From an uncultured Phycicoccus sp. (GTDB taxonomy: Bacteria > Actinomycetota > Actinomycetes > Actinomycetales > Dermatophilaceae), in contig NZ_CANLZR010000001.1 of NCBI RefSeq assembly GCF_947495705.1, positions 310,001-374,000 on the forward strand: a DNA stretch of 64,000 bases. Reading direction: 5' to 3'. The position numbers were made by a program, and so were the translations under genes. The notes below the pieces were generated by a model. The model was not told the origin of the DNA, ran no database searches, and was given only the letters and a program-made list of their open reading frames with translations. Below, piece after piece: positions 8,399-16,913 of this stretch; position 1 is the stretch's first letter, and each line of letters starts with the position of its first letter.

Positions 8399-10507
8399 CT
8401 ACCGCTCGCGCCTCGCCCCGTCGACGGCCGCGTCCAGAGCCGCCTCGAGGGGCGCCTCCAGCGTCGCGGCGAACGTCGCCGTGATGTGCGAGCCCTGCCG
8501 GTACGTGAGGACGTTGCGGTACTGGCCGCGGCACAGCCCGCCCGGGCAGACCCACGGGTCGAGGTCGGCGTACGTCGCGCCGGCGGTGGCCTCCGTGGCG
8601 GCGCGGAGAACGCGCGAGCCCGGGCTCGTCCGGGCCGGCCACGTGCACGCGTCGGGGTCCGCCTCGTGCTGCGCGACGCACTCGTACACCGGCAGGACGT
8701 CGCGGTCGGGCGAGGGGGTGTCGGACACCGCGACGACGACCGCGCCGGCGGCGACGACGCGCTCCCACGTCCGGGTCAGCGCCGCGGTGTACTCCGCCCG
8801 GGAGGTCCTCCCGTCCGGCGCGAAGGCCGTGCTCTGCGCGGAGGTCGTCACGACGACGTCGGGGGCCGTCGCTCCGGTGAGGCGGTCGAGCACGCGCTCG
8901 CCCCAGACCTGACACGTCCGGTACGGCTCACCGTCGATCGGCACCGTCGCCTCGACGGCGGGGCAGCCGCTCTTGGTGTACACCGCGACCCGCCACCCCC
9001 GTCGTTCGCCGATCCGTCCGACGATGGACGCCCACTGGCCCATCTTCGAGTCGCCGACGACCGCCACCTCGAGCATCCCGCCGGGGTCGCCGACGACGCA
9101 CTCGACCACCTCGTCCGACGTCGTCTCGGTCTGGCACCCCCGGGCGTAGACCGGGTCGAGGTCGCGGGTGGCCCCGAGCGGGGTGGGGGTCAGCCGGTCG
9201 TAGAGCACCGGGGGGTGCGCCGCGGTCAGGGCCGCGGGCACCTCGAGCGTCTGCCCGGGCAGCGCGGCCACCGTGCGGTGGCCGCGGCGGGCCGCGTCGG
9301 CCTCGGACGCCACGTACATGAGCACGCCGATCGAGGCGGCGAGGACCGAGATGACCGCGCCCATGACGAGCGAGCCACGGACCCGCGAACGCAGCGCCTC
9401 GCTCGTGCGGATCGGGTGCTCGACGAACCGGTAGGACAGCCACGCGAGGACGACGGAGACCCCGATGGCCGCGCTCCCGGCGACGAGGCTGCCGCCGCCG
9501 ATGTCGGTCTCCACGCCCGACCAGTCGGCCACGCGCAGGACGGGCCAGTGCCAGAGGTACAACGAGTACGACAGCCCGCCGACCCAGACCATGGTGGGGC
9601 GGCCGAGGAGGCGCTCGGGCCCGTGGCGGCCGGCGGCGAAACCCGCGACGATCACCGCCGCTGTCGCGAGCGTCGGGGCCAGCGCGGCCGACCCCGGCCA
9701 GGGGGTCGAGGCGTCGACGAGGAGCGCCGAGGCGGCGAGGGCGAGCAGGCCGAGCCAGCCGAGGGCGACCGCCGCGCTCGGGGCCAGCCGGGCCCAGCGG
9801 CGGGCCCCGAGCGCGACGAGCGCGCCGATGCCCATCTCCCACAGGCGGGTGGGGGTCACGAAGAAGGCGCGCCCCGGCTCGACGGCGGTGTAGAGGATCG
9901 AGAACGCCAGCGACGGCACGATGATGCCCGCCGTGAGGCCGACGCCGAGGGCCCGGCGCGACACCGGGCGGCGGCTGCGCGTCAGCAGCCAGATGAGGAC
10001 GACGACGGCGGTCGGCCAGACGAGGTAGAACTGCTCCTCGACCGACAGGGACCAGAAGTGCAGCACCGGCGACGGCTCGAGGTCCTCCGCGAGGTAGTCG
10101 ACCGACCGCTTCGCGAAGAGCCAGTTGACGACGTAGCCGGCGGCGGCGGCGATGTCGCTGCCGAAGACGCCACGCTGGGTGAGCGGGGCGAGCCACCAGG
10201 TGGCCCCTGCGGTCGCCGCCAGCACGAGGCCTGCCGCGGGCAGGAGCCGGCGGGCCCGCCGTGCGTAGAAGGCCGCGATGCGCAGGCGGCCGGTCTGTTC
10301 CACCTCCCGGACGATCTGGGTGGTGATGACGAAGCCGGAGACGACGAAGAAGACGTCGACCCCGACGAAGCCCCCGGGCGGGCCGAGACCCGCGTGGTAG
10401 GCGAGCACGAGGCCGACGGCCAGGGCCCGCAGACCCTCGACGTCCCGGCGCCACCGCGCGCCCCGGGTGCCCTGCCGCGGCGTGCGCTCCGCCGTCGTGG
10501 CGGTCAT
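8399..10507 (-). CDS. OafA/YrhL-type acyltransferase with SGNH domain
   Basis: A 702-residue membrane O-acyltransferase. The N-terminal ~380 residues form the multi-spanning acyltransferase-3 domain, with R[11 protein letters not shown], a conserved [10 protein letters not shown] block and a [10 protein letters not shown] block. The C-terminal part is an extracellular SGNH-like domain starting at V-V-G-D-S-K-M. Such proteins acetylate or acylate cell-surface glycans. In the last block the usual D-x-x-H is replaced by Q-G-S-H (Y-R-Q-G-S-H-I-T), so the SGNH dyad may be altered. It starts at an ATG divergent from ilvD, 116 bases away. The substrate polymer is not evident. Confidence 0.88.
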   Translation of the reverse strand: MTATTAERTPRQGTRGARWRRDVEGLRALAVGLVLAYHAGLGPPGGFVGVDVFFVVSGFVITTQIVREVEQTGRLRIAAFYARRARRLLPAAGLVLAATAGATWWLAPLTQRGVFGSDIAAAAGYVVNWLFAKRSVDYLAEDLEPSPVLHFWSLSVEEQFYLVWPTAVVVLIWLLTRSRRPVSRRALGVGLTAGIIVPSLAFSILYTAVEPGRAFFVTPTRLWEMGIGALVALGARRWARLAPSAAVALGWLGLLALAASALLVDASTPWPGSAALAPTLATAAVIVAGFAAGRHGPERLLGRPTMVWVGGLSYSLYLWHWPVLRVADWSGVETDIGGGSLVAGSAAIGVSVVLAWLSYRFVEHPIRTSEALRSRVRGSLVMGAVISVLAASIGVLMYVASEADAARRGHRTVAALPGQTLEVPAALTAAHPPVLYDRLTPTPLGATRDLDPVYARGCQTETTSDEVVECVVGDPGGMLEVAVVGDSKMGQWASIVGRIGERRGWRVAVYTKSGCPAVEATVPIDGEPYRTCQVWGERVLDRLTGATAPDVVVTTSAQSTAFAPDGRTSRAEYTAALTRTWERVVAAGAVVVAVSDTPSPDRDVLPVYECVAQHEADPDACTWPARTSPGSRVLRAATEATAGATYADLDPWVCPGGLCRGQYRNVLTYRQGSHITATFAATLEAPLEAALDAAVDGARRER

Positions 10508-10610
10508 CGGGAGGGCCTCACCGGGCCAGGGTACGGACGGGCCCGCCCGGACGCGGGACGCCGGACCGGTCGCCTCGCGGGATGCTCCGGCGGGAGCGAC
10601 CCGGCGAACC

Positions 10611-10616
10611 TAGGAT
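10611..10616 (+). promoter_or_regulatory. -10 element of leaderless ilvD promoter
   Basis: TAGGAT ends seven bases before the ATG at 10624, so transcription should begin at or next to the start codon. No convincing -35 is seen. Confidence 0.55.
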
Positions 10617-10623
10617 GGCGCGC

Positions 10624-12324
10624 ATGAGCACGTCTCCCGACATCAAGCCCCGCAGCCGCGACGTCACCGACGGCCTCGAGAAGACCGCCGCCCGGGGGAT
10701 GCTGCGTGCCGTCGGCATGGGGGACGACGACTTCGCCAAGCCGCAGATCGGGGTGGCCAGCTCGTGGAACGAGATCACCCCGTGCAACCTCTCGCTCGAC
10801 CGGCTCGCCAAGGCCGTCAAGGACGGGGTCCACGCGGGGGGCGGCTACCCGCTGGAGTTCGGGACCATCTCGGTCAGCGACGGCATCTCGATGGGCCACG
10901 AGGGCATGCACTTCTCGCTCGTGAGCCGCGAGATCATCGCCGACTCCGTCGAGACGGTCATGAACGCCGAGCGCCTCGACGGCTCGGTCCTGCTCGCCGG
11001 CTGCGACAAGTCCCTGCCCGGCATGCTCATGGCCGCCGCCCGGCTCGACCTGGCGTCGGTGTTCCTCTATGCCGGCTCGATCCTGCCCGGCATCGCCAAG
11101 CTGTCCGACGGCACCGAGAAGACCGTGACGATCATCGACGCCTTCGAGGCCGTCGGTGCCTGTGCCGCCGGTCTGATGAGCCGCGCCGACGTCGACGCCA
11201 TCGAGCGGGCCATCTGCCCCGGCGAGGGCGCCTGCGGGGGCATGTACACCGCCAACACGATGGCCTCGGTCGCCGAGGCGATCGGGATGTCGCTGCCCGG
11301 GTCGGCGGCGCCGCCCGCCACCGACCGGCGCCGCGACGGCTTCGCCCGCAAGTCCGGTGAGGCAGTCGTCGAGCTGCTGCGCCGCGGCATCACGGCGCGC
11401 GACATCATGACCAAGGAGGCCTTCGAGAACGCCATCGCCGTCGTCATGGCGTTCGGCGGCTCCACGAACGCCGTGCTCCACCTGCTCGCGATCGCCCACG
11501 AGGCCGACGTCGACCTCACCCTCGACGACTTCGTCCGGGTCGGCAGGAAGGTCCCGCACCTCGCCGACGTCAAGCCGTTCGGACAGTACGTCATGACCGA
11601 CGTCGACCGGGTCGGCGGCGTGCCGGTCGTCATGCGCGCCCTGCTCGACGCCGGTCTCCTGCACGGGGACTGCCTCACCGTCACCGGGCGCACGATGGCC
11701 GAGAACCTCGCCGACATCGCTCCTCCCGACGCCGACGGCAAGGTCGTGCGCGCGATGAGCGAGCCGATCCACCGCTCCGGCGGGATCACCATCCTCAAGG
11801 GGTCGCTGGCCCCCGAGGGCGCCGTCGTCAAGTCGGCGGGCTTCGACTCCGACGTGTTCGAGGGCACCGCGCGGGTCTTCGACGGTGAGCGCCTCGCCAT
11901 GGACGCCGTCGAGGACGGGTCGCTCGCGGCCGGTGACGTCGTCGTCATCCGCTACGAGGGGCCCAAGGGCGGGCCCGGGATGCGCGAGATGCTCGCCGTC
12001 ACCGGCGCCATCAAGGGCGCCGGGCTCGGCAAGGACGTCCTGCTGCTCACCGACGGCCGCTTCTCCGGCGGCACCACCGGCCTGTGCGTCGGCCACGTCG
12101 CCCCCGAGGCCGTCGACGAGGGGCCCATCGCGTTCGTGCGCGACGGCGACCCGATCCGGCTCGACGTCGCCCAGGGCACCCTCGACCTGCTCGTCGACGC
12201 CGACGAGATGGACCGCCGCCGGGCCGAGGGCGTCACCCACCCGGAGCCGAAGTACACCCGCGGGGTCCTCGCCAAGTACCGCCGGCTCGTCGGCAGCGCG
12301 AGCACGGGCGCCGTGTGTGACTGA
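10624..12324 (+). CDS. ilvD: Dihydroxy-acid dehydratase
   Basis: An iron-sulfur enzyme that dehydrates dihydroxy-isovalerate and dihydroxy-methylvalerate in Val/Leu/Ile synthesis. It is 566 residues, the normal length. Family blocks are P-R-S-R-D-V-T-D-G at the N-terminus, cluster-ligand cysteines in [15 protein letters not shown] and [12 protein letters not shown], and a C-terminal [13 protein letters not shown]. The ATG at 10624 is chosen over upstream ATGs because it matches the family N-terminus and sits seven bases after TAGGAT. The downstream ABC ATPase overlaps its end by eight bases. Confidence 0.97.
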   Translation: MSTSPDIKPRSRDVTDGLEKTAARGMLRAVGMGDDDFAKPQIGVASSWNEITPCNLSLDRLAKAVKDGVHAGGGYPLEFGTISVSDGISMGHEGMHFSLVSREIIADSVETVMNAERLDGSVLLAGCDKSLPGMLMAAARLDLASVFLYAGSILPGIAKLSDGTEKTVTIIDAFEAVGACAAGLMSRADVDAIERAICPGEGACGGMYTANTMASVAEAIGMSLPGSAAPPATDRRRDGFARKSGEAVVELLRRGITARDIMTKEAFENAIAVVMAFGGSTNAVLHLLAIAHEADVDLTLDDFVRVGRKVPHLADVKPFGQYVMTDVDRVGGVPVVMRALLDAGLLHGDCLTVTGRTMAENLADIAPPDADGKVVRAMSEPIHRSGGITILKGSLAPEGAVVKSAGFDSDVFEGTARVFDGERLAMDAVEDGSLAAGDVVVIRYEGPKGGPGMREMLAVTGAIKGAGLGKDVLLLTDGRFSGGTTGLCVGHVAPEAVDEGPIAFVRDGDPIRLDVAQGTLDLLVDADEMDRRRAEGVTHPEPKYTRGVLAKYRRLVGSASTGAVCD

Positions 12325-13102
12325 GACCGGCCAGGGGGGACCGGCGCTCGAGCTCGTCGGCCTCGTCAAGGAGTTCCGTGGCCGCCGGGTCGTCCACGAC
12401 CTCTCGCTCACCGTGCCCCGGGGCTCCCTGTTCGGGCTCGTCGGGCCCAACGGCGCCGGCAAGACAACGACCCTGTCGATGGCGACCGGGCTGCTGCGCC
12501 CCACCTCCGGGACCGCGCGGGTCCTCGGCATCGACGTGTGGGCGGACCCGGCGGCCGCGAAGGCGGTCATGGGGGTCGCGCCCGACGGCATGCGCCTGTT
12601 CGAGCAGCTCTCCGGCCGCGAGCTGCTGCGCTACGTGGGCGCCCTGCGCCGGATGCCCCGCGACGTCATCGCCGAGCGGGCCGACGAGCTGCTCGGCATC
12701 CTCGACCTCGCCGCCGACGCGAGTACGGTCGTCGCCGACTACAGCGCCGGCATGACGAAGAAGATCGGGCTGGCCGCGGCCCTCATCCACGCGCCCCGGC
12801 TCCTCGTGCTCGACGAGCCGTTCGAAGCCGTCGACCCGGTGTCCGGGCAGGCCATCCGGACCATCCTGCGGCGGTACGTCGCTACCGGCGGCACCGTCGT
12901 GATGTCGAGCCACGTCATGGAGCTCGTCGAAGGGCTGTGCGACCGGGTGGCGGTGTTCGCCGCGGGGCGGGTCCTGGCCACCGACACGGTGCCCGCGCTC
13001 ACGATGGGCGGCACCCTGCACGACCGGTTCCTCGACCTCGTCGGCGCCCGCGAGGTCGCGGGCGACGGGCTCGACTGGCTCGGCGCCTCCCCGGAGGCCT
13101 GA
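12317..13102 (+). CDS. ABC transporter ATP-binding protein
   Basis: A 261-residue ATPase of the DrrA/CcmA-like exporter class. Walker A is [10 protein letters not shown], the signature is a degenerate D-Y-S-A-G-M-T-K-K, and Walker B is [12 protein letters not shown]. The H-loop is in V-M-S-S-H-V-M-E. The GTG at 12317 lies inside the end of ilvD in another frame, so the transporter is probably co-transcribed with ilvD. The next gene encodes the matching membrane partner. The signature Y-S-A-G-M in place of L-S-G-G-Q is typical of ABC-2 export ATPases. Cargo is unknown. Confidence 0.88.
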   Translation: MTETGQGGPALELVGLVKEFRGRRVVHDLSLTVPRGSLFGLVGPNGAGKTTTLSMATGLLRPTSGTARVLGIDVWADPAAAKAVMGVAPDGMRLFEQLSGRELLRYVGALRRMPRDVIAERADELLGILDLAADASTVVADYSAGMTKKIGLAAALIHAPRLLVLDEPFEAVDPVSGQAIRTILRRYVATGGTVVMSSHVMELVEGLCDRVAVFAAGRVLATDTVPALTMGGTLHDRFLDLVGAREVAGDGLDWLGASPEA

Positions 13103-14674
13103 ATGACCGCGCTCGTCGTCCGCCTGCGGTTCCGGATGTGGTGGACGGCGATGTCGCGCAGCTCGCTGCACCTCGCGTCGTCCGTCCTGGGCGCCCTCGG
13201 TGCGCTCGGCACCGTGCTCATCCTCGGCCCGGGCATCGCGCTCCTCGCCGCCCGGCCGGTCGAGCTCACCTCGCTGACCGTCCCCCTCTTCGCGTTCGCG
13301 ACCCTCATGTGGGTCGTGCTGAGCCTCGTCGCGGCCGGCGTCGACAACGTCCTCGACCCCGCGCGGTTCGCCGTCCTGCCGCTGCCGGCCCCCCGGCTGG
13401 CCCGTGGCCTCCTGGCGGCGGCGTGCACCGGCATCCCCGCCGTCATGCTCGCGCTGCTCGCCCTCGCGCAGGTCGTCGCGTGGGCAGGGCACCCGGTCGC
13501 CGTCCCGGCCGCCGCGGTGGCCGCCGTCCTCGGAACGCTGACCGCGGTGCTCGGGTCGCGTGCGGTGACGAGCGGCCTCGCCCGGGTCATGACCTCGCGG
13601 GGCGGCCGCGTCGTCGGCGCCGCGGTCGTCTCGCTCGCGACGCTCCTGCCGCTCGTGCTCAACCTCGTCCTCACCACCGGATCGGTGGGACTGGACCCCG
13701 CCACGTTCGACGCCCGCGGCTCCGCGCGGATCGCGTCGTGGACCCCGGTCGGGTGGGCGTGGGCGCTGCCGTTCGACGTGGCGACCGGCGACTGGGGCGC
13801 TGCGGTGGCCCACCTGCTGCTCGCCGTCGGCCTGCTCGCCGTCCTGTGGCGGGGGTGGGTCGCCCAGCTCGAGAAGGTCCTCACCTCGCCGATGACCAGC
13901 GGCGGGGGGCAGCGCATCGGCGCCGGGCGCCTCCTGCCCGCGGTCCTCGGCCACTCGCCGGTCGCGAGCGTGGCGGCCCGCCGCATCCGGGCGTGGTACC
14001 GCGACAGCCGGCTCGTCGCCATCGCCCTGCGCACCGCCGTGCTGCCGGTGTTCTTCGTCGCGCAGGCGATGTTCACGGGCACCTCCGAGCTCGCGGGCGT
14101 CGGGGTCGTCACGCTCGGGATCTTCGCGGGGCTCACCCTGATGAACGACCTCGCGTTCGACGGCCCCGCCTGGTGGCTGCACGTCGCCACCGGGCTGCGG
14201 GGCTGGGAGGACCGGGCCGGACGGGCCCTGGCGTCGACCGTCGTCTTCGGCCCCGTCGTGCTGCTGACGTTCGTCGTCGCGGTCGCGCTCGGGGTCATCA
14301 CCGCGCCCGTGCCGTGGCTGGCCGTGGTCCTCGCCGCCTTCTTCGCGAGCCTCGGGCTGGCCGTGGGCGTCGGGGCCTACCTGCCCGGCACGGCCCCGCG
14401 CACCGGGGGCAACCCGTTCGCGGCGACGAGCGGGGGAGCGGCGCAGGGGTGCCTCACGGCGCTCGTCTCGTTCGTCGGGCCCGTCGTGCTCGTCCTGCCC
14501 GTCGTCGTCGGCGTCGCGGTCACCTCAGGCCGCCCGGTCGGCCAGCTCGTCGTGCTCGCCCTCGGCACCGGCTACGGGCTCACGCTGCTCCTGGCCGGCA
14601 TCGTCGTCGGCGGGCGGCGGCTCGACCGCCGGGCCCCCGAGATGCTCGGCCAGCTCGCCCAGGCCCAGATGTGA
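13103..14674 (+). CDS. ABC exporter membrane protein
   Basis: A 523-residue highly hydrophobic protein with roughly ten to twelve membrane segments, many Val/Leu/Ala-rich. It begins directly after the stop of the ATPase gene, so the pair forms one exporter. Architecture suits an ABC-2-type permease of the larger actinobacterial kind, with a central charged cytosolic stretch (residues ~250-310) containing S-V-A-A-R-R-I-R-A-W-Y-R-D-S-R. No substrate-specific motif is evident. Placement behind ilvD suggests amino-acid or metabolite efflux, but that is speculation. Confidence 0.75.
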   Translation: MTALVVRLRFRMWWTAMSRSSLHLASSVLGALGALGTVLILGPGIALLAARPVELTSLTVPLFAFATLMWVVLSLVAAGVDNVLDPARFAVLPLPAPRLARGLLAAACTGIPAVMLALLALAQVVAWAGHPVAVPAAAVAAVLGTLTAVLGSRAVTSGLARVMTSRGGRVVGAAVVSLATLLPLVLNLVLTTGSVGLDPATFDARGSARIASWTPVGWAWALPFDVATGDWGAAVAHLLLAVGLLAVLWRGWVAQLEKVLTSPMTSGGGQRIGAGRLLPAVLGHSPVASVAARRIRAWYRDSRLVAIALRTAVLPVFFVAQAMFTGTSELAGVGVVTLGIFAGLTLMNDLAFDGPAWWLHVATGLRGWEDRAGRALASTVVFGPVVLLTFVVAVALGVITAPVPWLAVVLAAFFASLGLAVGVGAYLPGTAPRTGGNPFAATSGGAAQGCLTALVSFVGPVVLVLPVVVGVAVTSGRPVGQLVVLALGTGYGLTLLLAGIVVGGRRLDRRAPEMLGQLAQAQM

Positions 14675-14824
14675 GCCGGCCGGCCCGCGCCTCGGTCCAC
14701 GACCACCCGGCGCGGACTGCTTGCCCGGAGCGCGGCCGCCCCCGATGATGGCGACCTGTGCCTCGTCGGAGGTCGCCCCGCGACGCCGACGCGGCGGACC
14801 CGACCGTCACCCGAGGAGCACCCC

Positions 14825-15529
14825 GTGAGCCGCTGGCACCCGCAGGCCTGGAGCATCGTCACGGAGGTCCCGCGCCCCGACCCGGCCCTCGTGGCCGAGC
14901 TGGCCCGGTTCCCGACGACCCAGATCGCCGACGGTGGTGGGCCCATCGGGGTGGTCGGCCCGGGGATCGTGCCGATGGTCTCGGCGACCGAGATGTGCGG
15001 CCCCGCGGTCACCCTGTGGACCTCGCCCGGGGACATCCTCTACATCCTGAAGTCGCCGGACCTCGTCCGGCCCGGGGACGTCCTCGTGGTCGACGGCGGA
15101 GGCCGGCTCGACGCCGCGATCTTCGGGGACATCATCGGCGGGCTGCTCCACCGCGGCGGCTGCGCTGGGGTCGTCCTCGACGCGGCCGTGCGCGACGTCG
15201 ACGGGATCGAGGCGCTCGGCCTGCCCGTGCACGCCCGGGGCGCCCATCCCGCCACCGGATCGGTCGTGGGGCCCGGGGCGCTCAACGTCGGACTCCAGTG
15301 CGGCGGGGTCGTCGTGCACCCCGGCGACGTGGTCCGCGCGGACCGCAGCGGCGTCGTCGTCGTGCCGGTGGGTGCCCTGGAGGAGGTGCTCGAGCGCACC
15401 AGCGCGGTCGCGCGCCGCGAGGAGGAGTGGCGGGCCGGCTTCTGGACCGGCGCGGGCGTCGACGAGGTGCTGGGCGTCGACGCCCTCATCGCACGGCAGT
15501 CCGGTGCCCTTCCGGTGGAAGCGCCATGA
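14825..15529 (+). CDS. RraA-like aldolase/decarboxylase
   Basis: A 234-residue member of the RraA / 4-hydroxy-4-methyl-2-oxoglutarate aldolase family, which cleaves or decarboxylates 2-oxo-dicarboxylates such as oxaloacetate using a divalent metal. Key family features are G-D-I-I-G-G-L-L near residue 99 and the catalytic Arg-Asp in D-A-A-V-R-D-V-D-G-I. A V-V-V-H-P-G-D-V-V-R-A-D block follows. The GTG is preceded by GAGGAGCACCCC, an acceptable ribosome site. The stop overlaps the start of the downstream aminotransferase (ATGA), so the two probably act on linked 2-oxo-acid substrates. Some family members are RNase E inhibitors, but the intact Arg-Asp favours an enzyme. Confidence 0.82.
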   Translation: MSRWHPQAWSIVTEVPRPDPALVAELARFPTTQIADGGGPIGVVGPGIVPMVSATEMCGPAVTLWTSPGDILYILKSPDLVRPGDVLVVDGGGRLDAAIFGDIIGGLLHRGGCAGVVLDAAVRDVDGIEALGLPVHARGAHPATGSVVGPGALNVGLQCGGVVVHPGDVVRADRSGVVVVPVGALEEVLERTSAVARREEEWRAGFWTGAGVDEVLGVDALIARQSGALPVEAP

Positions 15530-16668
15530 CCGTCCCGGCCGCGGACGCCCGTTCCCGGGTCGGGGACCTGCCCATCGAGGTCGTCCCCACCACGGCGCCA
15601 CTGGCCGATGCCGAGCGGGCCCGGCGGATGCGGGAGCCCGGGTTCGGCCGGGTGTTCTCCGAGCACATGGTGACCATCCGGTGGACCCGGGCCGACGGGT
15701 GGCAGGACGCCCGGCTGGGCCCGTACGGCCCGCTCGTCCTGGACCCGGCGACGGTGGCCCTGCACTACGGGCAGTCCGTCTTCGAGGGGTTCAAGGTCTA
15801 CCGGGGCGCCGACGGCTCGGTCGCGGCGTTCCGTCCGGAAGCCAACGCCGAGCGCTTCCGGGCGTCCGCGCGACGGCTGTGCCTACCGGAGCTGCCGGTC
15901 GCGGTGTTCGTGGAGGCGGTCGACCTGCTCGTCGCGCACGACCACGCGTGGGTCCCCACGACGCCGGGCCACACCCTCTACATCCGTCCGCTGCTCTTCG
16001 CCAGCGAGCCCGAGCTCGTCGTGCGGCCGTCGGAGGAGTGCCTGTTCGTGCTCACCGCCTTCGTGGCGGCCGACTACTTCCCCCGCGGGCTCACCCCCGT
16101 GTCGGTCTGGGTGGCCGACGAGTTCGTGCGGGCGGCTCCCGGCGGCACCGGCGCGGCCAAGTGCGCCGCCAACTACGCCGCCGGCCTCGCCGCCCAGGCT
16201 GCGGCAGCCGAGCAGGGCTGCGACCAGGTCGTCTTCCTCGACGCCGTGGAACGCCGGTGGGTCGAGGAGCTCGGCGGCATGAACCTCGTGTTCGTCCGCG
16301 GGGGTGAGCACCCCACCCTCGTCACGCCCGAGCTCACGGGCACCCTGCTGCCCGGCATCACCCGAGACTCCCTCATCACCCTCGCGCGCGACCTGGGCCT
16401 GGAGGTCGAGGAGCGTCGGATCTCGATGGAGGAGTGGGAGGCCGACGCGCGCTCCGGGGCCATCACCGAGGTCTTCGCCTGCGGGACGGCGGCGGTGCTG
16501 ACCCCCGTGGGGCGGGTGCGTCGCGGAGGCGCCGAGTGGACGATCGGCGACGGCGGCACCGGGCCGGTCACAACGGCGCTGCGCGAGCGGCTCATCGCGG
16601 TGCAGACCGGGTCCGCGCCGGACCCGCACGGCTGGCGACGCGAGATCGCCCCCATCGCGACCGGCTGA
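15526..16668 (+). CDS. Branched-chain aminotransferase paralogue (class IV PLP)
   Basis: A 380-residue fold-type IV aminotransferase related to IlvE. The PLP-binding lysine is in G-G-T-G-A-A-K-C-A-A-N-Y-A. Other BCAT blocks are H-Y-G-Q-S-V-F-E-G-F-K, E-E-L-G-G-M-N, and A-C-G-T-A-A-V-L-T-P-V-G. Just after the lysine it reads C-A-A where the second copy in this window (24542-25636) reads T-G-G, and the two N-termini differ. It is coupled to the RraA-like gene by ATGA. I infer either a backup BCAT or an enzyme with shifted specificity; the 24542 copy next to leuB is the likelier main IlvE. Confidence 0.85.
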   Translation: MTVPAADARSRVGDLPIEVVPTTAPLADAERARRMREPGFGRVFSEHMVTIRWTRADGWQDARLGPYGPLVLDPATVALHYGQSVFEGFKVYRGADGSVAAFRPEANAERFRASARRLCLPELPVAVFVEAVDLLVAHDHAWVPTTPGHTLYIRPLLFASEPELVVRPSEECLFVLTAFVAADYFPRGLTPVSVWVADEFVRAAPGGTGAAKCAANYAAGLAAQAAAAEQGCDQVVFLDAVERRWVEELGGMNLVFVRGGEHPTLVTPELTGTLLPGITRDSLITLARDLGLEVEERRISMEEWEADARSGAITEVFACGTAAVLTPVGRVRRGGAEWTIGDGGTGPVTTALRERLIAVQTGSAPDPHGWRREIAPIATG

Positions 16669-16730
16669 CCCGCGCCGGCGGACGTGTCCGACGTCACCGT
16701 CCCGGATACTGGGACCGGCTGTCTCGCCGG

Positions 16731-16760
16731 TTGACACGGCCGCGGGCGGCGGTGGACAGT
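16731..16760 (+). promoter_or_regulatory. Promoter of the ilvBNC leader transcript
   Basis: TTGACA at 16731-16736, eighteen bases, then GACAGT at 16755-16760. The -10 ends six bases before the leader ATG at 16767, so the leader peptide should be translated from a leaderless transcript. Confidence 0.6.
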
Positions 16761-16766
16761 GAGCGC

Positions 16767-16802
16767 ATGGCCCGAGTCCTCGTACTTCGCCGGCGCGCCT
16801 GA
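16767..16802 (+). CDS. ilvB leader peptide (attenuator)
   Basis: An 11-residue reading frame, MARVLVLRRRA, directly after the promoter and about 110 bases before ilvB. The core Val-Leu-Val-Leu uses GTC CTC GTA CTT, of which GTA and CTT are rare in this genome. Ribosome stalling there would report low charged tRNA-Val/Leu. The stop codon lies inside a 9-bp hairpin (16793-16801 with 16813-16821), and a U-tailed terminator follows. This is the standard layout of ribosome-mediated attenuation known for actinobacterial ilvBNC operons. The peptide itself probably has no other function. Confidence 0.8.
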   Translation: MARVLVLRRRA

Positions 16803-16860
16803 CCTGCACCACCAGGCGCGCTCCCTCCGTCGTCCCACTCCGGGACTGGAGGGTTTTTTT
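16793..16860 (+). terminator. ilvB attenuator: pause hairpin and U-tailed terminator
   Basis: First hairpin: GCGCGCCTG at 16793-16801 pairs with CAGGCGCGC at 16813-16821. Second: CCCTCC (16823-16828) plus GTCCC (16832-16836) pair with GGGAC (16842-16846) and GGAGGG (16848-16853), followed by seven T at 16854-16860. It sits between the leader peptide and ilvB, so it should end transcription unless the ribosome stalls on the Val/Leu codons. Confidence 0.82.
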
Positions 16861-16913
16861 GTGCGTGGACCACGGACCAGCCCCCACGGCGACCAGAGAG
16901 CGGTGACCCCCTC

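Noticed and set aside
8291-10627. 778-codon plus-strand open frame opposite the acyltransferase
   Set aside because: Low-complexity Arg/Gly/Asp translation with no domain; the minus strand encodes a clear acyltransferase.
12233-14182. 649-codon minus-strand frame across the ABC exporter
   Set aside because: Charged, repetitive composition and full overlap with two genes that have solid motifs.
16714-16731. ACCGGC/GCCGGT hairpin as terminator of the BCAT paralogue
   Set aside because: Only 6 bp with a 6-base loop and overlapping the TTGACA; likely chance.
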